Shown here: positions 26,804 to 38,800 of the stretch, one piece after another
How the letters are laid out: each line of letters begins with the position of its first letter
Numbering within the stretch: the first letter of the stretch is position 1
Origin: Deltaproteobacteria bacterium
GTDB taxonomy: Bacteria > Desulfobacterota > Desulfarculia > Adiutricales > Adiutricaceae
Assembly (NCBI GenBank): GCA_031276865.1
Contig: JAISMF010000101.1
Span: forward strand, 1 to 64,000
Reading direction: 5' to 3'
Length of the DNA stretch: 64,000 nucleotides
Translations under genes and position numbers: made by a program
Notes under the pieces: model-generated
The model's database searches: none
What the model saw: only the letters and a program-made list of their open reading frames with translations
Told to the model about the DNA's origin: nothing

Positions 26804-29800
26804 ATGCCTTCTCGAAACACTCTGGAAACCCTCTTCCTCGCCGCCCGGGACGCTTTGCGCGCGCGCCCCCATCAACTATCCGGATCGCTTTTCCTTTCCG
26901 AACTGGGTCCGAACGAAGAGGACGCCGGAAAATTCGTTTCCGAGATCCGGAGGCTTTTGGGGAAAAGCGTTCCGGTGGAGGCCATCCTGAACGGCGCTTT
27001 AAGCTTCAACGCCCTGGCCGAGCTCGTGGCCGGCCTTCCGGAAGAGGGGGGTCCGGACGCGGACTCCGACCGGGAGGGAGCCGGGGAAGCTTCCCGTGAC
27101 CTTTCCCCGGGGGCGCCCCCGAAAGGGGAGGGGGCCTTTTCCGGGGAGGCGGGCGGCCGGGGGGGCTCGGAAGGCGTCTTCGGGGATTCCGCCTCCCTGG
27201 AGGCCGGAACGGGCGCCTCCGGCGCCTCCGGCGCCTCCAATGGCGCCATGGAACTCTTCACCCTCCAGATGAAGACCATGTACGACCTCTTCTCCCGGCA
27301 GTGGGGCGCCCTGGGGGGGAGGCTCGCCGGAGCGCCCCCCCGGGAGAGCCTGGCCCCGGCCCCGGCCGCGGTGGATTCCCCTTCCGGGGAGGCGGCCCCG
27401 CCCGCCCAGTCCCGGGGCGCGTCGGGGCCCGCCGAATCCGCGGGGATCGGCGAATCCGCGAACGCTTTCGGGTCCGGGGAGGCCGCGGTGGGCTTCGATC
27501 CGTCCCCCCCGCCCGTGAAGGCCACCCCCCGGGGCGCCGCCCCGGCGGCGTCCGGCCGCCGGGAGAGCTTCGCGCGGGACCTTTTGCAGCGTCTCCGGAA
27601 GCGCCTGGCCGCGTCCGGAGAGCTGGTCTCCGCGGGCGGCGCCTACGGGCTGAAAAGCCCGGTTTTATTAGGGGACGTCCTCGCGGCCGGGGACCCGCCC
27701 TATCTGGTCTCCCGGCAGTCTCTGGGCTGCCGCCTCCTGGACGCGGACGAAAACGACTACGTGGACTTCTCTTTGGCGGCGGGCTTTCTGGGGCACAACC
27801 CCCGGGCCCTCTCCGAAGCCCTCCAGGACGCCGTCCAGGAGGGCTTCGCCGAAACGCCCCTTTCCGGCCGGATCTTCAAGGCGGCCGAGGAGACGCGGAA
27901 AATCCTTTCGCCCGGGGGCGCCCTCTCCTTTTGGGAGAGCCCCGAAACGGCCCTTTTGGCGGCCTATCACCTAAGCCGGCGTAAAACCGGCCGGGAGGGG
28001 GTCGTGATCTTCGTCCACCCCTCCGGCGCCGCGGGTCCGGCGGCCCGGGTCTTCCGGCCCGAGGGCGTCTTTCGGGGCGGGGACTCCCGGGTCCTGTTTC
28101 TGGAGGAGGGACGGGTCTCCTCTTTAACCCGGTTGGAAAAAAAGGTCCGCTTCGCGGCCATGGTCCTCTGCGAGCCCGGGGATTCCCGGGAGCTCTCCTT
28201 TCAGTCGCCCTCGTATCTGGGGCGGATCCGGCGGATAAGCGAGGACGGGGGGGCGGTTTTGGTCTTCGACGAGAGCGCCTTCGGTTTGAGCTTCCTTCCG
28301 GGCGGCGCCGCGGCCGCCCTGGGGGCCTCCGCGGATCTCCTCGTCCACGGTCCGGCTTTGGCCGGAGGGATCCCGGTGGGCGTTTTGGCCGGAAACCCGG
28401 AGCTTTTGCGCCTCCTGGACCAGGGCGGGGAGGGGGGGGCCTTTCGGGGGGGGAGGGCCCACCCCCTGGCCCTCGCGGCCCTGGCCGCCCTGGGAGGCTC
28501 CCTGGAGGGGCGCCTGGAGGAGCGCCGGGCGGAAAGCCTCAAGCTGGCGGGGGCCCTTTCCTTGAAGCTCAACCTCTTCTTTCAAGACGAGGGCGTCCCC
28601 CTGCGGCTGAAAAACTTCGGCCCGGTCTTCGTTTTCACCCCCTACGGCCCCTACGCCCTGGCCTCCGGAGCCTTGGAAAACGAGCTTTTCTACGCCCTCC
28701 TTTTGGAGTCCGGGATCTATCCGGGGGCGCCCGACCCCGCCCGGCGGGCGGGGCCGGTCCCGCGGCCCATGCTGGTTTCCGCCGCCCACGGCCCGGAGGA
28801 GACCGCCCTTTTGGCCGAGTCCGCCGTGCGGGCGGTCTCGGCCATCCGGGAGGGCGGCTTCCCCTACGCCCTCTTCAAGGGGGCCCCCCGGGTTTTCCAG
28901 CCCCTCTCGGGATCCGAGAGGAAAAGCTTCGCCCTCCTCCGCCGGCCGGGCGGCCAGATCGGGGAGCACGAGGTCCTCCTGTTCCGGCTGGAGGGAAACC
29001 TCCCCCTTCCCGGCCTCGACTCCGCCGTGAGCCAGCTTCCCTCCCGCCACGAGGCCTTGAACCGGAGCGTCTGGGGCGCCGGGGAGTCTTCGCGCCGGCG
29101 GACGGAGGACGAGGCCTCCTTTCTTTTGGAAAGGCGCCGGGACTACGCCTCCGAAACCTTGGAGGAGGCCCTGGCCTTCCAGCTGAGGGACTACGATCCT
29201 TCCTCCGCGCCTTTGGCGCGGGCCTCCCTGGTCGACCGGGGCGACCACAGCCTCTTCGTTTTAAGCTCGCTCGCGGCGGCCCTGGACCGCGAGAGCCTGC
29301 TTTCGCTCCTAGCCGACTTGTCCTCGCGCCCCGCGAGGCTCCCCGTGGACGAGATCCCCCCGGGCCTCAAGGACGCGGAAGAGGAGCTCGAGGACTTTTT
29401 CAACTCCCCGGAGGATCCCCCCGCCGCGGAAAACGCCTCCGCCCCCCCCGCCTCCGGCGGGAGGGGGCCCTCCCGCCGGGAGGCCTCGCTCGCCTACTGG
29501 CGGGAGAGGCTTTCCGGCCGCGGCCGGAAGCCCTTTCCCGTGGACAACCCCCTCTCCCGGGGGAGCTCGCGGGGCCGATCCTGCTATCTGGAGTTGGGCG
29601 GCCCCTCCTTCGCGCGCTACCTGGAGAGGCTTTCCCGCTGGAAGATCGGCCCCGAGGCCTTTCTCGCCGGCGCCTTGGGCCTCGCCTTGGAAAAGTTCAC
29701 GGGAGGGGGGGATTTCGTGATCGGCCGCCGCGTCTCCGGGCGCTTCACCCCGGGGACCTTGAACCAGGTCGGAAAGTTCGCCTACTTCCACCCGGTGGAG

Positions 29801-32800
29801 GTGGACACCCGTCGGAGCGGGACCCCGGGCTTTCTGGAGGATCTCTTAATTAACGAGTCCCTGGCCCTCAGGCGCCGCTACCTGGACCCCGTGGCCTTGG
29901 AGGAGGCCTTGGGAAGGCCGCCCTTCGAGGTCTTCCTCTCCTATTTCACCGCCCCGGAGAGCTTCCCGGACCTCCCCCCGGGGAGGGTCTCCTGGATTCC
30001 CTTCCACCCGGCGGGCGGACCCAGGCTCGTCTCGGTCGTCTTCACCGCCGAGGGGGCGCGCCTCCATTTAAACCTTTCGGTTTCCGAGGCCGTCTCCCCC
30101 AAGGCCTTGAAGGCCCTGGGGGAGGCCCTGGCGGCCTCCTTCGACTCCCTCGCCTCCGCCCCCTGGCCGCCGCCGGAAAATCCGCCCCTTCCCAAGGACC
30201 CGGGCGCCCCCACCCCTCCCCGGCCCTCCGTGTCGGCCCCCCCCCCGAAGCCCGAAAGCGCGGCCGGGGCGGGAGGCTCGCGCCCGATCCCCCTCCCCCT
30301 TCCGGAGGACGGGGCGTCCTCTTTTCCGGCGGAGGCGGATCCCTTCCCGCGGGTGGCGGGGCTCGTTTCGTCTTCCGATCGGAAGACCCTGGAGGAGAGG
30401 TTCCCCGGGGGGATCGAGACGGCGGCGCCCCTTTCCCCGGCCCAGGCGGATCTCCTTTGCGGGACGCCGGTTCCGCCCTTCTCCCTGGCCTCCACCCGGC
30501 GCTTTCAAATCAAGGACCCGGACGAGGATTTCGCCTCCCGCTTTTTCCACCGCCTGGCCCTGTTGAAAAACTCCCTGGACCTTTTCCGCCTGCGGGTTTT
30601 CCGGGGGGAGGGCGGCCCCTTCAACGTCTTTCTGCGGGAGTCGCCCGGGCTTTCCCGGCTCGCCCTCCACGAGAGCTTGGAAAAGCTCTCCCTTTTGGAA
30701 AGGGAGAAGCGGGTCTCCAAGGTCGAAGCCGAGTTTCGGCGCCTTTTGGAAGAGGGGCTCCCCCTCGGGGGCGGGGGCGGCGCCGCGGCCGCCCCGGCCC
30801 CGGACGGGGGGGGGCCGCCCTCCCTCCCCCCCCCGGGACCCGAGGGCCCTCCCGGGCTTCTCTTCGCCCTCTTCAAGCTGCCGGAAAACTCCCACGAGAT
30901 CCTCGTCGGGTCGAGCCCCCTCGCGGCCGACGCCGAGAGCGTCGCCTGGATCGCCGGGCTGCTTTTGGGAAACCGGGAGATCCCGGAGGACTTCCCCGCG
31001 GGGATCGCCGGCTTCTCCGCCGGACTGGACTTGATCGCCCGGGAAGCCCGGGGGACGGAGGAGGAGGCCCGGGCCTTCTGGCGGGGGAGGCTCGGATCCC
31101 TCTCCTCCTCCACGGCGGCGCCCGGGATTTTAGGGAGCCCGGGGGCGCCGGGCGCCCCCGGGGAGATCCGCTTCGTCCCCGCGCGCCTCGGAAGCGAGTT
31201 AAGCGCCCGGGCGGCCCTGGCCGCCGAGGAATCCGGAGTCTCCTTGAAGACCTTTCTGGGCTCCCTTTTCGCCCTCCTTTTACGGCATCTGACCCTGGAA
31301 AACCAGGTGACCCTGGGCCTTTACGGCGGCGGGCGGCCGGAGGCCGCGGCCGGAGGCTTCGGGCCCTACCTGCGGCTCCTGCCCTTGACGGTGGAGGCGG
31401 ATCCGGACGAGTCCTTCGCCCTGCTGTTGAAAAATTTCGCCGCCGGGGAGGCGGAGATCCTGAAGCGGCCCTTTCTTCCTTTAACGGAGCTTTTCCGGCT
31501 CTCGCCTTTGGGAGGCGAGAGCTTCCGGCACTTCTTCCTCTACGAGGAGCCCCTGGAGGGGGGGCTTGTCCGCGAGATTAAAAAACTCAAGGAGAACGTC
31601 TCCCTGGGCTCCCAGCCCCTGGGCCTCGCGGCCCGGGGCGGGGAGCGGGTGGAGCTCTTTTTGGTCTACAGCCCGCGGGCCTACGCCGGCTGGCAGGCCG
31701 AGGTCATGAGTCTCAGCTACGTGAATCTGTTAAAGGACGCCGTCGCCGACCCCGGCGCCCGGGCGGGGTCCTACCGCCTAAACGAGCCCTTCCAGGATCT
31801 CTCCCTGGTGCGCCAGAACAACGCCCGGGCGGTGGCTTTCCCCGGAAACTCGGTGTGCGATCTGATCCGCTCCGCCGCGGCCGAAAACCCCGACGCCATC
31901 GCCGTGGTCCAGGCGGACTTTCAGGAGGACTACCGGAGCCTGGACAAGGAGTCGGACAAGTTCGCGGCCCAGCTCAAGGCCGGCGGCTTCGGGCCGGAAA
32001 AGAGGGTGGCCTTGATCTTCGACGACAACACCCCCGAGTACCCGAGCGTTTTAATCGGCGTCTTGAAGAGCGGGGCCGCGGCCGTGCCGCTCTCCGCCGG
32101 GGTGCCGGCCCCGACCTTGGCCGCGCTTTTGGAAAACTCCGATCCCTCGCTAATCGTCTGCGGGGAGCGGATCCCGGAAAACATCCTGGAGCTGGACAAG
32201 CTCCAAATCCCCGTGGTGGACCCCCGGGGGCGCTTTTTAATGGGCGGCTCCTCCGGGGTCATGGGCTTTTCCAAGTTCACCTCCGCCTTCGTGAAAAGGG
32301 CCCGCGACGAGGTGAAAATCGACCCCGACGCCCCCGCGTACGTGATCTACCAGTCCGGGCGCATGCTGGGGAGCGGCGGCGGCGGCCCCCGGGGGGTGGA
32401 GGTGAGCCATCGGGCCCTTCTAAACCAGATCTCCTGGGCCGGCGGATACCTGGGCATCTCCCCCGGGGACACCCACTCGGCCTACGCCCCCCTCTCCTCG
32501 GACGTCTCCTTGATGGAGATCCTCTGCCCCTTGAGCCGGGGGGCGACCCTGCTCCTTTTGTCCAACGCGGACCACTCGGACGAGGAGCGCCTCTGGGAGA
32601 CCATCCACAGCCACCAGGTGAGCTCCCTGTCGCTTCCCTTGCGGAAACTGCGGCAGTACCTCTCCCGCCACTCCCTCTACGGCCTGAAAACCATCCTCAC
32701 CTGGGGCCGGGGCCTCTTCGGCGACAACGTCTCCGATCTTTTGGCGCGGGACGGCTTCGAGGCCCGGATAGTCAACTGCTACGGCCAGCCCGAGTGCGCG

Positions 32801-35800
32801 GTGACCGCCCTGGCCGAGGCCGCGAACCCGGGTTCCATTCCGGAGACCATGGGTCGTCCGGTGCCCAACTGCCCGGCCTACGTTTTGGACGGGGAGGGGA
32901 GGCTCCTGCCCGCGGGCTTCCCCGGGGAGCTGCACCTGGGCGGCGCCCAGGTGGCCCTCTCGTACAGGGGGAACCCCCGGGAGAGCGCCCGGGCCTTCGT
33001 TCCCGACCCCTTCGCCCCCCTGTCCCCCCCCGAGTACCGGGCGGGGCGGCTCTTTAAAACCGGCGTGACCGCGAGGAGGCGCCCGGACGGGCGGATCGAC
33101 TATCTGGGCCGGACGGGGGAGCGGGTCTTCATCAACGGCGTCCTCATTCCGGTCGCGGCCGTGGAGAGGGCGCTCTCGTCCGTTGCGGGGGTCATGGAGG
33201 CCTTGGCTCTGCCCCGGGAGGACCCCGCCGGGACCTCCCCCCCCTATCTCGCGGCCTACCTCACCATGCGCGACCGGGAGGCCGCCCGGGGATCCGCCGG
33301 AACGCGGCGGCTTTTGGAGGGGATCCTCCCCGCCTACGCCGTGCCGGAGAAGATCGTGATTTTGCCGGAGTTCCCCCTGGACCCCTTCGGCCGGGTGGAC
33401 GTGAAGGCGCTCCCCGCCCCCGAGAGCCTGCCGCCCGAGTCGGGCCCGGGGGAGGGGGCCCCCGACGGATCCGCCGCCCCCCCGGGCTCCCTCCTCCCCC
33501 CCGATCCGGATCCCTTCTCCCTGGCCCCGCGGTCCTGGACGGAAGCGGACCGGGCGCGGATCCGGGAGGCCGCCGGCGAGACGCTGGGAAAGGTCCTCCC
33601 GCTTTCCCCCCACCAGGAGGCCCTCTACGACCTTTCCGCCCTGGAGGGCGAAAGGCGCGTCTCCCAAGCCCGGGTCCTCGTCCGCCTCAGCCTCTCCGGC
33701 TCCCTGGATCCGGCCCTTTTCCGCGGGCGTTTGGAAAGGCTCCTCAAGGAGGCGGACGCCTTTCGTTTGTCCTTCCTGGAAAACGGCGAGGGGCCGCCCG
33801 CGGCGCTTTTAACCCGGCGGATCCCCGCCCTTTCGGAACTCTTCCGGGAGGAGGATCTGCGGGGCTTCGACACCCGCAAAAAGGAGGCCCGGCTCGCCGC
33901 GGCCGAGGCCCTGCAGCTCGCGGCCCTGCGGGGGGCGACCCAGGCCCCCCTGGCCCGGATCACCCTTCTGCGCCTGGAGGACTCCCTCTTCGAACTGGCC
34001 GCGGCCTTCCACCCCCTGGTCTTCGACCTCCATTCCCGGGCCCTGTTGTTGGACGCCCTCCTAACCGGCTCTCCGGAAAAACCCCCCTCCTACGCGGCCT
34101 ACCTGGAGGCCCGGGCCAAGGAAGACCCGCGGGGCCGCCTGGAGTACTGGCGCCGGGAGCTCCAGGGCCCCGCCTCCCCCACCCTCATCCCCGGGCCCCT
34201 CCCCGGGGCCGGGGAGGGCTTAAGCGAGCGGGCGCGCCCCCGGGAGCAGTTTCGGCTCCGTTTCGACTCCGCCCTCGCCGCCAAGGCGCGGGAGCGCGCC
34301 GGGGAGCTGGGGGTCGAGACGCGGGACTTCCTTCTGGCCGCCTGGGCGACGGTGCTCACCCGCCTTACCGCCCGGGACGATCTCTCCCTGGCCCTCCTGT
34401 TGGACGGCCGGGGGAGGGAGTGGCGGGGCCTTCTGGGCCCCGCCGGCGTGGCGGCCCCCCTGGTCCTGTCCGCCCGGCCGGAGACGACCTTCGCCGCTTT
34501 GGTCCGGCGGGTCGAAGAAAAAAGGGAGAGGGCGGAAAACAACTTCCCGCCCTCCCTAAGGGAGATTCGGAACCTTTCGCCCTTGAAGGGCCGCGTTTTG
34601 ACCCACGCCTTCTCTTACCGGCCGGCGCCCCTCTTTTTAAGGGAGCGCTCCGATCTTTCGGTCTTCCGGCTGCGGGAGGCCCCCCACAGCCTCTTCCCCT
34701 TCACCCTCTCCTTTCGGGACGGGGAGTCCCTGGAGGCGGACTTCGTCTTCGATCCCCTGTCCTACCTCCCCTGGCAGATAAACTCCGCCTCCGAAGCCCT
34801 TTCGACGGTCCTCCACCGGGCGGCGGAGGATCCCTTCCTTCCTTTGGGGCGGATCCGCGTGGCCTCGCCGGAGACCGAGCGGAAGATAATCTCCTCCGAG
34901 CGGGACAGGGACGAGGTCTTCCCCGAGGAGACGGTGCCGGCCCTGGTCTCCAAATGGGCCGCCCTGGGTCCGGGGGTGGTCGCCGTGGAGGGCCCGGGTG
35001 GGCCTCTCAGCTACGGGGACCTGGAGGAGGGAAGCGAGCGCCTCGCCCGGGCCTTGAAAGCCCTGGGGCTCGCGGCCGGAAGCTCCCTCGCGGGGATCCT
35101 CCTGGGCCGGAACGTCCTTTACCCCTCGAGCCTTCTCGGGGTCCTCAAGTCCGGCGCCGCGGCCCTGCCGCTCCCCGTCGGAAATCCGGCCGCTTTGAGG
35201 CGGATCCTCTCCTTGGCCCCGCCGGACGCGGTGGTGACGGACCAGGAGCGCTACGCCGAGCTCTCCCTCCTTTTTCCGGAGATCCCCGCCCTCAAGCTCG
35301 TCCGCGTGGTGGACCCCTCGGGGAGGATCCTCTTCAACGGCGGCCGTCCGGCGCCGCCCGCGGCGCCGGCGGGGTCCCCCCTCGAGGCGCCCCGGCCGGA
35401 GCATCCGGCCTACGTGGTCTTCGTGGCGGCCCCGGAGGGGGGGGAGGACCCCGCGGGGGCCGTGGTCCCCCACCGGGCCCTCCACAACCTGGTCTCCTGG
35501 TTTTCCGAGGCCTTGGAGCTGCGCAACACCGACCAGGGCGGGGCCGGGGCGCCCTTCACCCTGGACGCGAGCTTTTTGGAGATCCTCTGCCCCCTGGCCA
35601 AGGGGGCCAGGGCGCGGATCCTCTCCGAAGAGGAGGTCGCCCGTCCGGAAACCCTGGCCCGGGTGGCGGCGGCGGACTTGAGCTCCCTCTGGCTTCCCTC
35701 CCGCCTTTTCACGCGCTTCGCGGCCGACTTCCCCTTGGGCGGCCTCAAGACCCTCTACACCACCGCGGTGGGGCTCCCCCAGGATCTGAACCCCCGGGAG

Positions 35801-38800
35801 CCTTCCGGCACCCGCTTCCTCACGACTTTGGGCTTTCCCGAGTGCGCCGTGGCCTCGGCCGCCGAGACCGCCATCGCCGGGAAGATCCCGGAGACCGTGG
35901 GCCTGTCCGGCGTCAACTGCCGCTCCTACGTCCTTTCCCGCCGGGGGGAGCTCCTTCCCCCCGGCTTTCCCGGGGAGCTGTACCTGGGCGGGGTGCAGGT
36001 GGGCCTAGGCTATCTAAACGACCCCGAGCTCACGGCCAAACGCTTCGTCGTGGACCCCTTCGAGGCGGACTCCCCCTCGGGGCGGCTGTTCCGCACCGGG
36101 CTTCTGGTCTCCCGGCGTCCGGACGGGCGTTTGGACTTTTTACAAAAGCTCGACCGGACCGCGCCCGAGTACCGGGACTCCCTCTTTTCCGGCGTCTATC
36201 CGCCGGATAATCCGGCGGAAGTCTTTTCCCCGGGCGAAAAGGAGGCGCCCATCCCGGCTTTCGGGGACGACGCCCCCGCCGCCCCCCTCCCCGAAGCCCT
36301 TTTCGCGGCCCCCCCCATCGCGGCGGCCCCCGGGGAAGCCTCCGGGGAAGGAGGCGGCGCCCCCGGGGGCGAAGGGTCGGGGGCGGACGAGGGCGCCCTC
36401 CCGACTTTGGAAAGCCTTTTGGCGGAAGGGGAGGGCCCGGGCGAGCTCCGCCTGGCGGATCTCTCCTTCGCGGACCCGGATTACGCCGGAGCCCGGGAGG
36501 GCCCCGCCGCCTTGAGCGGTCCGGATTCCCCCGGGGAATCCGCGTTGGCGGACCCGGAGCCGGAGGCCCTCGGGCCGGAGGCCCCGGCCGCGGAGGCCCC
36601 GGCCGCGGACGCCCTCGGCCCGGACGCCACTTTGGTCTTGGACGAGGCGAGCCTGGAGGCGCTTTTGTCCGCCCAGTCCCTCGGGTCCGGGGAACGACCC
36701 CGCGTCGGGGCCTCCATCTCCGCCGCCGGGGGACCGCCCGCGCCTAAAGGGGACGCCGAAGGCCGGGAGCTGAAGGTGGGCCGGGATTCGGCCGCGGCCC
36801 CCTCGATCCCTTCCGGCGGGGAGGCCTTGAGTCCGGAGGACCTGGCGGCCCTCGCCCTCCTCTTTCCCGCGGGCGCGGATAAGGTCGCTCCGGCCCGGGG
36901 CCTCTGGGAGGCCATGGCCGCCTGGCGGGTCCGGGGCGGGGACGATCAAGTCCTTTCCACCCGTCTCCGGCTGGACCTTTCCGGAGTCTCGTCCGCCGAA
37001 ATACGGAAAAACCTGGAAAAATTCCGCCGCGGCTCCGACCTTCTGGAACCCGTCCTGGTCCATCTCGAGACCAGCCGCCCCTTGGTGGTTTATCCGCGGG
37101 AGAGAGCGGAGCTCCTAAGCGAGTTCGACCTCGGGGGCCTCGCGGGCGAGGCCCCGGCGAGCGCCCGGGAAAGGGCCCGGGAGAGGGCCCTGGAGGGGAT
37201 CTTCCCCCGGCTCGAAGAAAGGCGCGGGGGGGCCCCCGGGCCCCTTGTGGGGCTCGCCTTCGCGGACCTGGGCGAGGGGGGGGGGAGCCTCCTTTTAACC
37301 TGCCATCGGGCCTTGATGTCTCCGGCCCGGGCGGAGCGCCTTCTTTTCACCCTCGCCTTCGGGGACCCCTTCCCCGCCCCGGGTTCCGCCCGGGACGCCT
37401 CGAGCCCGGACGCGGCCCCCACTCTGGCCGCGCGCGGCGGCCTTTACGGCCTCTTCGAGGAAAGGCTTGAAGGCGCGGAAGGCCCCTTGAGGCTCCCCGG
37501 GCGTCTCGTCCGCCTCAACCCCGGGGAGGGCGCCGCCTCCGGGCTGGTGCCGGCGCGCTTTAAAGAGGAGCGGGCGGAGAGTTTCCGCCAGGCCGCCCGG
37601 CTCTGCGGCGTCTCCCTGGACTCCTTTCTGGCCGCGGCCTGGGGCGCGGTTTTACGGCTCCACCACCCGGAGGACTCCGTCCTTATGGCCCACCTTCCCC
37701 CGGAGGGGGGGCCCGCCGCTCCGGCCCCGCTTCCCCTCCCCCTGCGGATCCCGGAGGGGGGGAGCTTCAAGGAGGGCGCCCGGGAGCTGGAAGAGACCCT
37801 GGAGGCCTTGAAGGCCGGAGGGGCCTGGGCCCTGGACCGCCAGGCCGCCCTGGGGCTCCTCCCCCGGGGGATCGAGGCCCCGGAGACCCTCTTCGCCGCG
37901 CCGGGGGAATCGCCCCTGGCGGGGGACGGCCGGGGCCGCTTGAAGGCCGGAAGGAGAACCCCCCCCCGGGAGGCCCTCTTCCCCCTCGAGCTCCACTGGA
38001 GCGCCGCCGGGGGCCTCTCTCTGGACATCGTCTACGATCGAAACTTCTTCGAGCCCTGGCAGGCGGAGCTCTTCGCCCAGAGTTACGAACGGATCCTCGA
38101 TCTGGCCGCCCAGGATCCGGAGGCCCCGATAAGCTCCTGGGACCTCATGGAGCCGGACAAGCTCAAGGTCCTCTTGAACGACAACGCCCCCCGGGGGCCG
38201 GAGCCGAAGGAGAGCCTCCCGCGGGCCCTCTTCCTAGGCGAAAGGGACCTCTCCGGCTTCACCCTCCGGGACGGGGAGGGGGCTTTGCCGGCCGAGGAGC
38301 TGAAAAGCCGGGCCCTCGCCCTCATGGCGGCCCTCTCCGCCTTCCATTCCGCCGGAGAGGCCGAATCGCCCCCCCCGGATTTCGACCCCGAGCTCTCGCC
38401 GGATCTCATCCCCGAGCTCTCCCCGGATCTGGACTCCGAGCTCTCCCCGGATCTAATCCCCGAGCTCGCGCCGGATCTAATCCCCGATACCGCGCCGGAT
38501 CCGGACTATCCGCCCCGGGCGGATCTCTCCAAGGATCGCGCCTTTCCGGGGGGCCCCGCTCCCGAATCCGATCCCGCCGGGGACGAACCGCCGGATCTCT
38601 CCCGGGATCTGAGAGCGGATCTCCCGCCCGCGGCCGAAGCGGAAACCGCGGACCCCCTTCCGGCGGAGCCGGAAGGGGGTCCGGCCGGGGGGCTTTCCGC
38701 CGTCGAGGCCCGCCCGCCCGCCGCGGCGGCGGATTCCCCGGCCGTGGTCCTGGCCCTGGAGCTTCGCGCCTCTTTGGACTTCGCGCCCGCCCTCCTGGGG

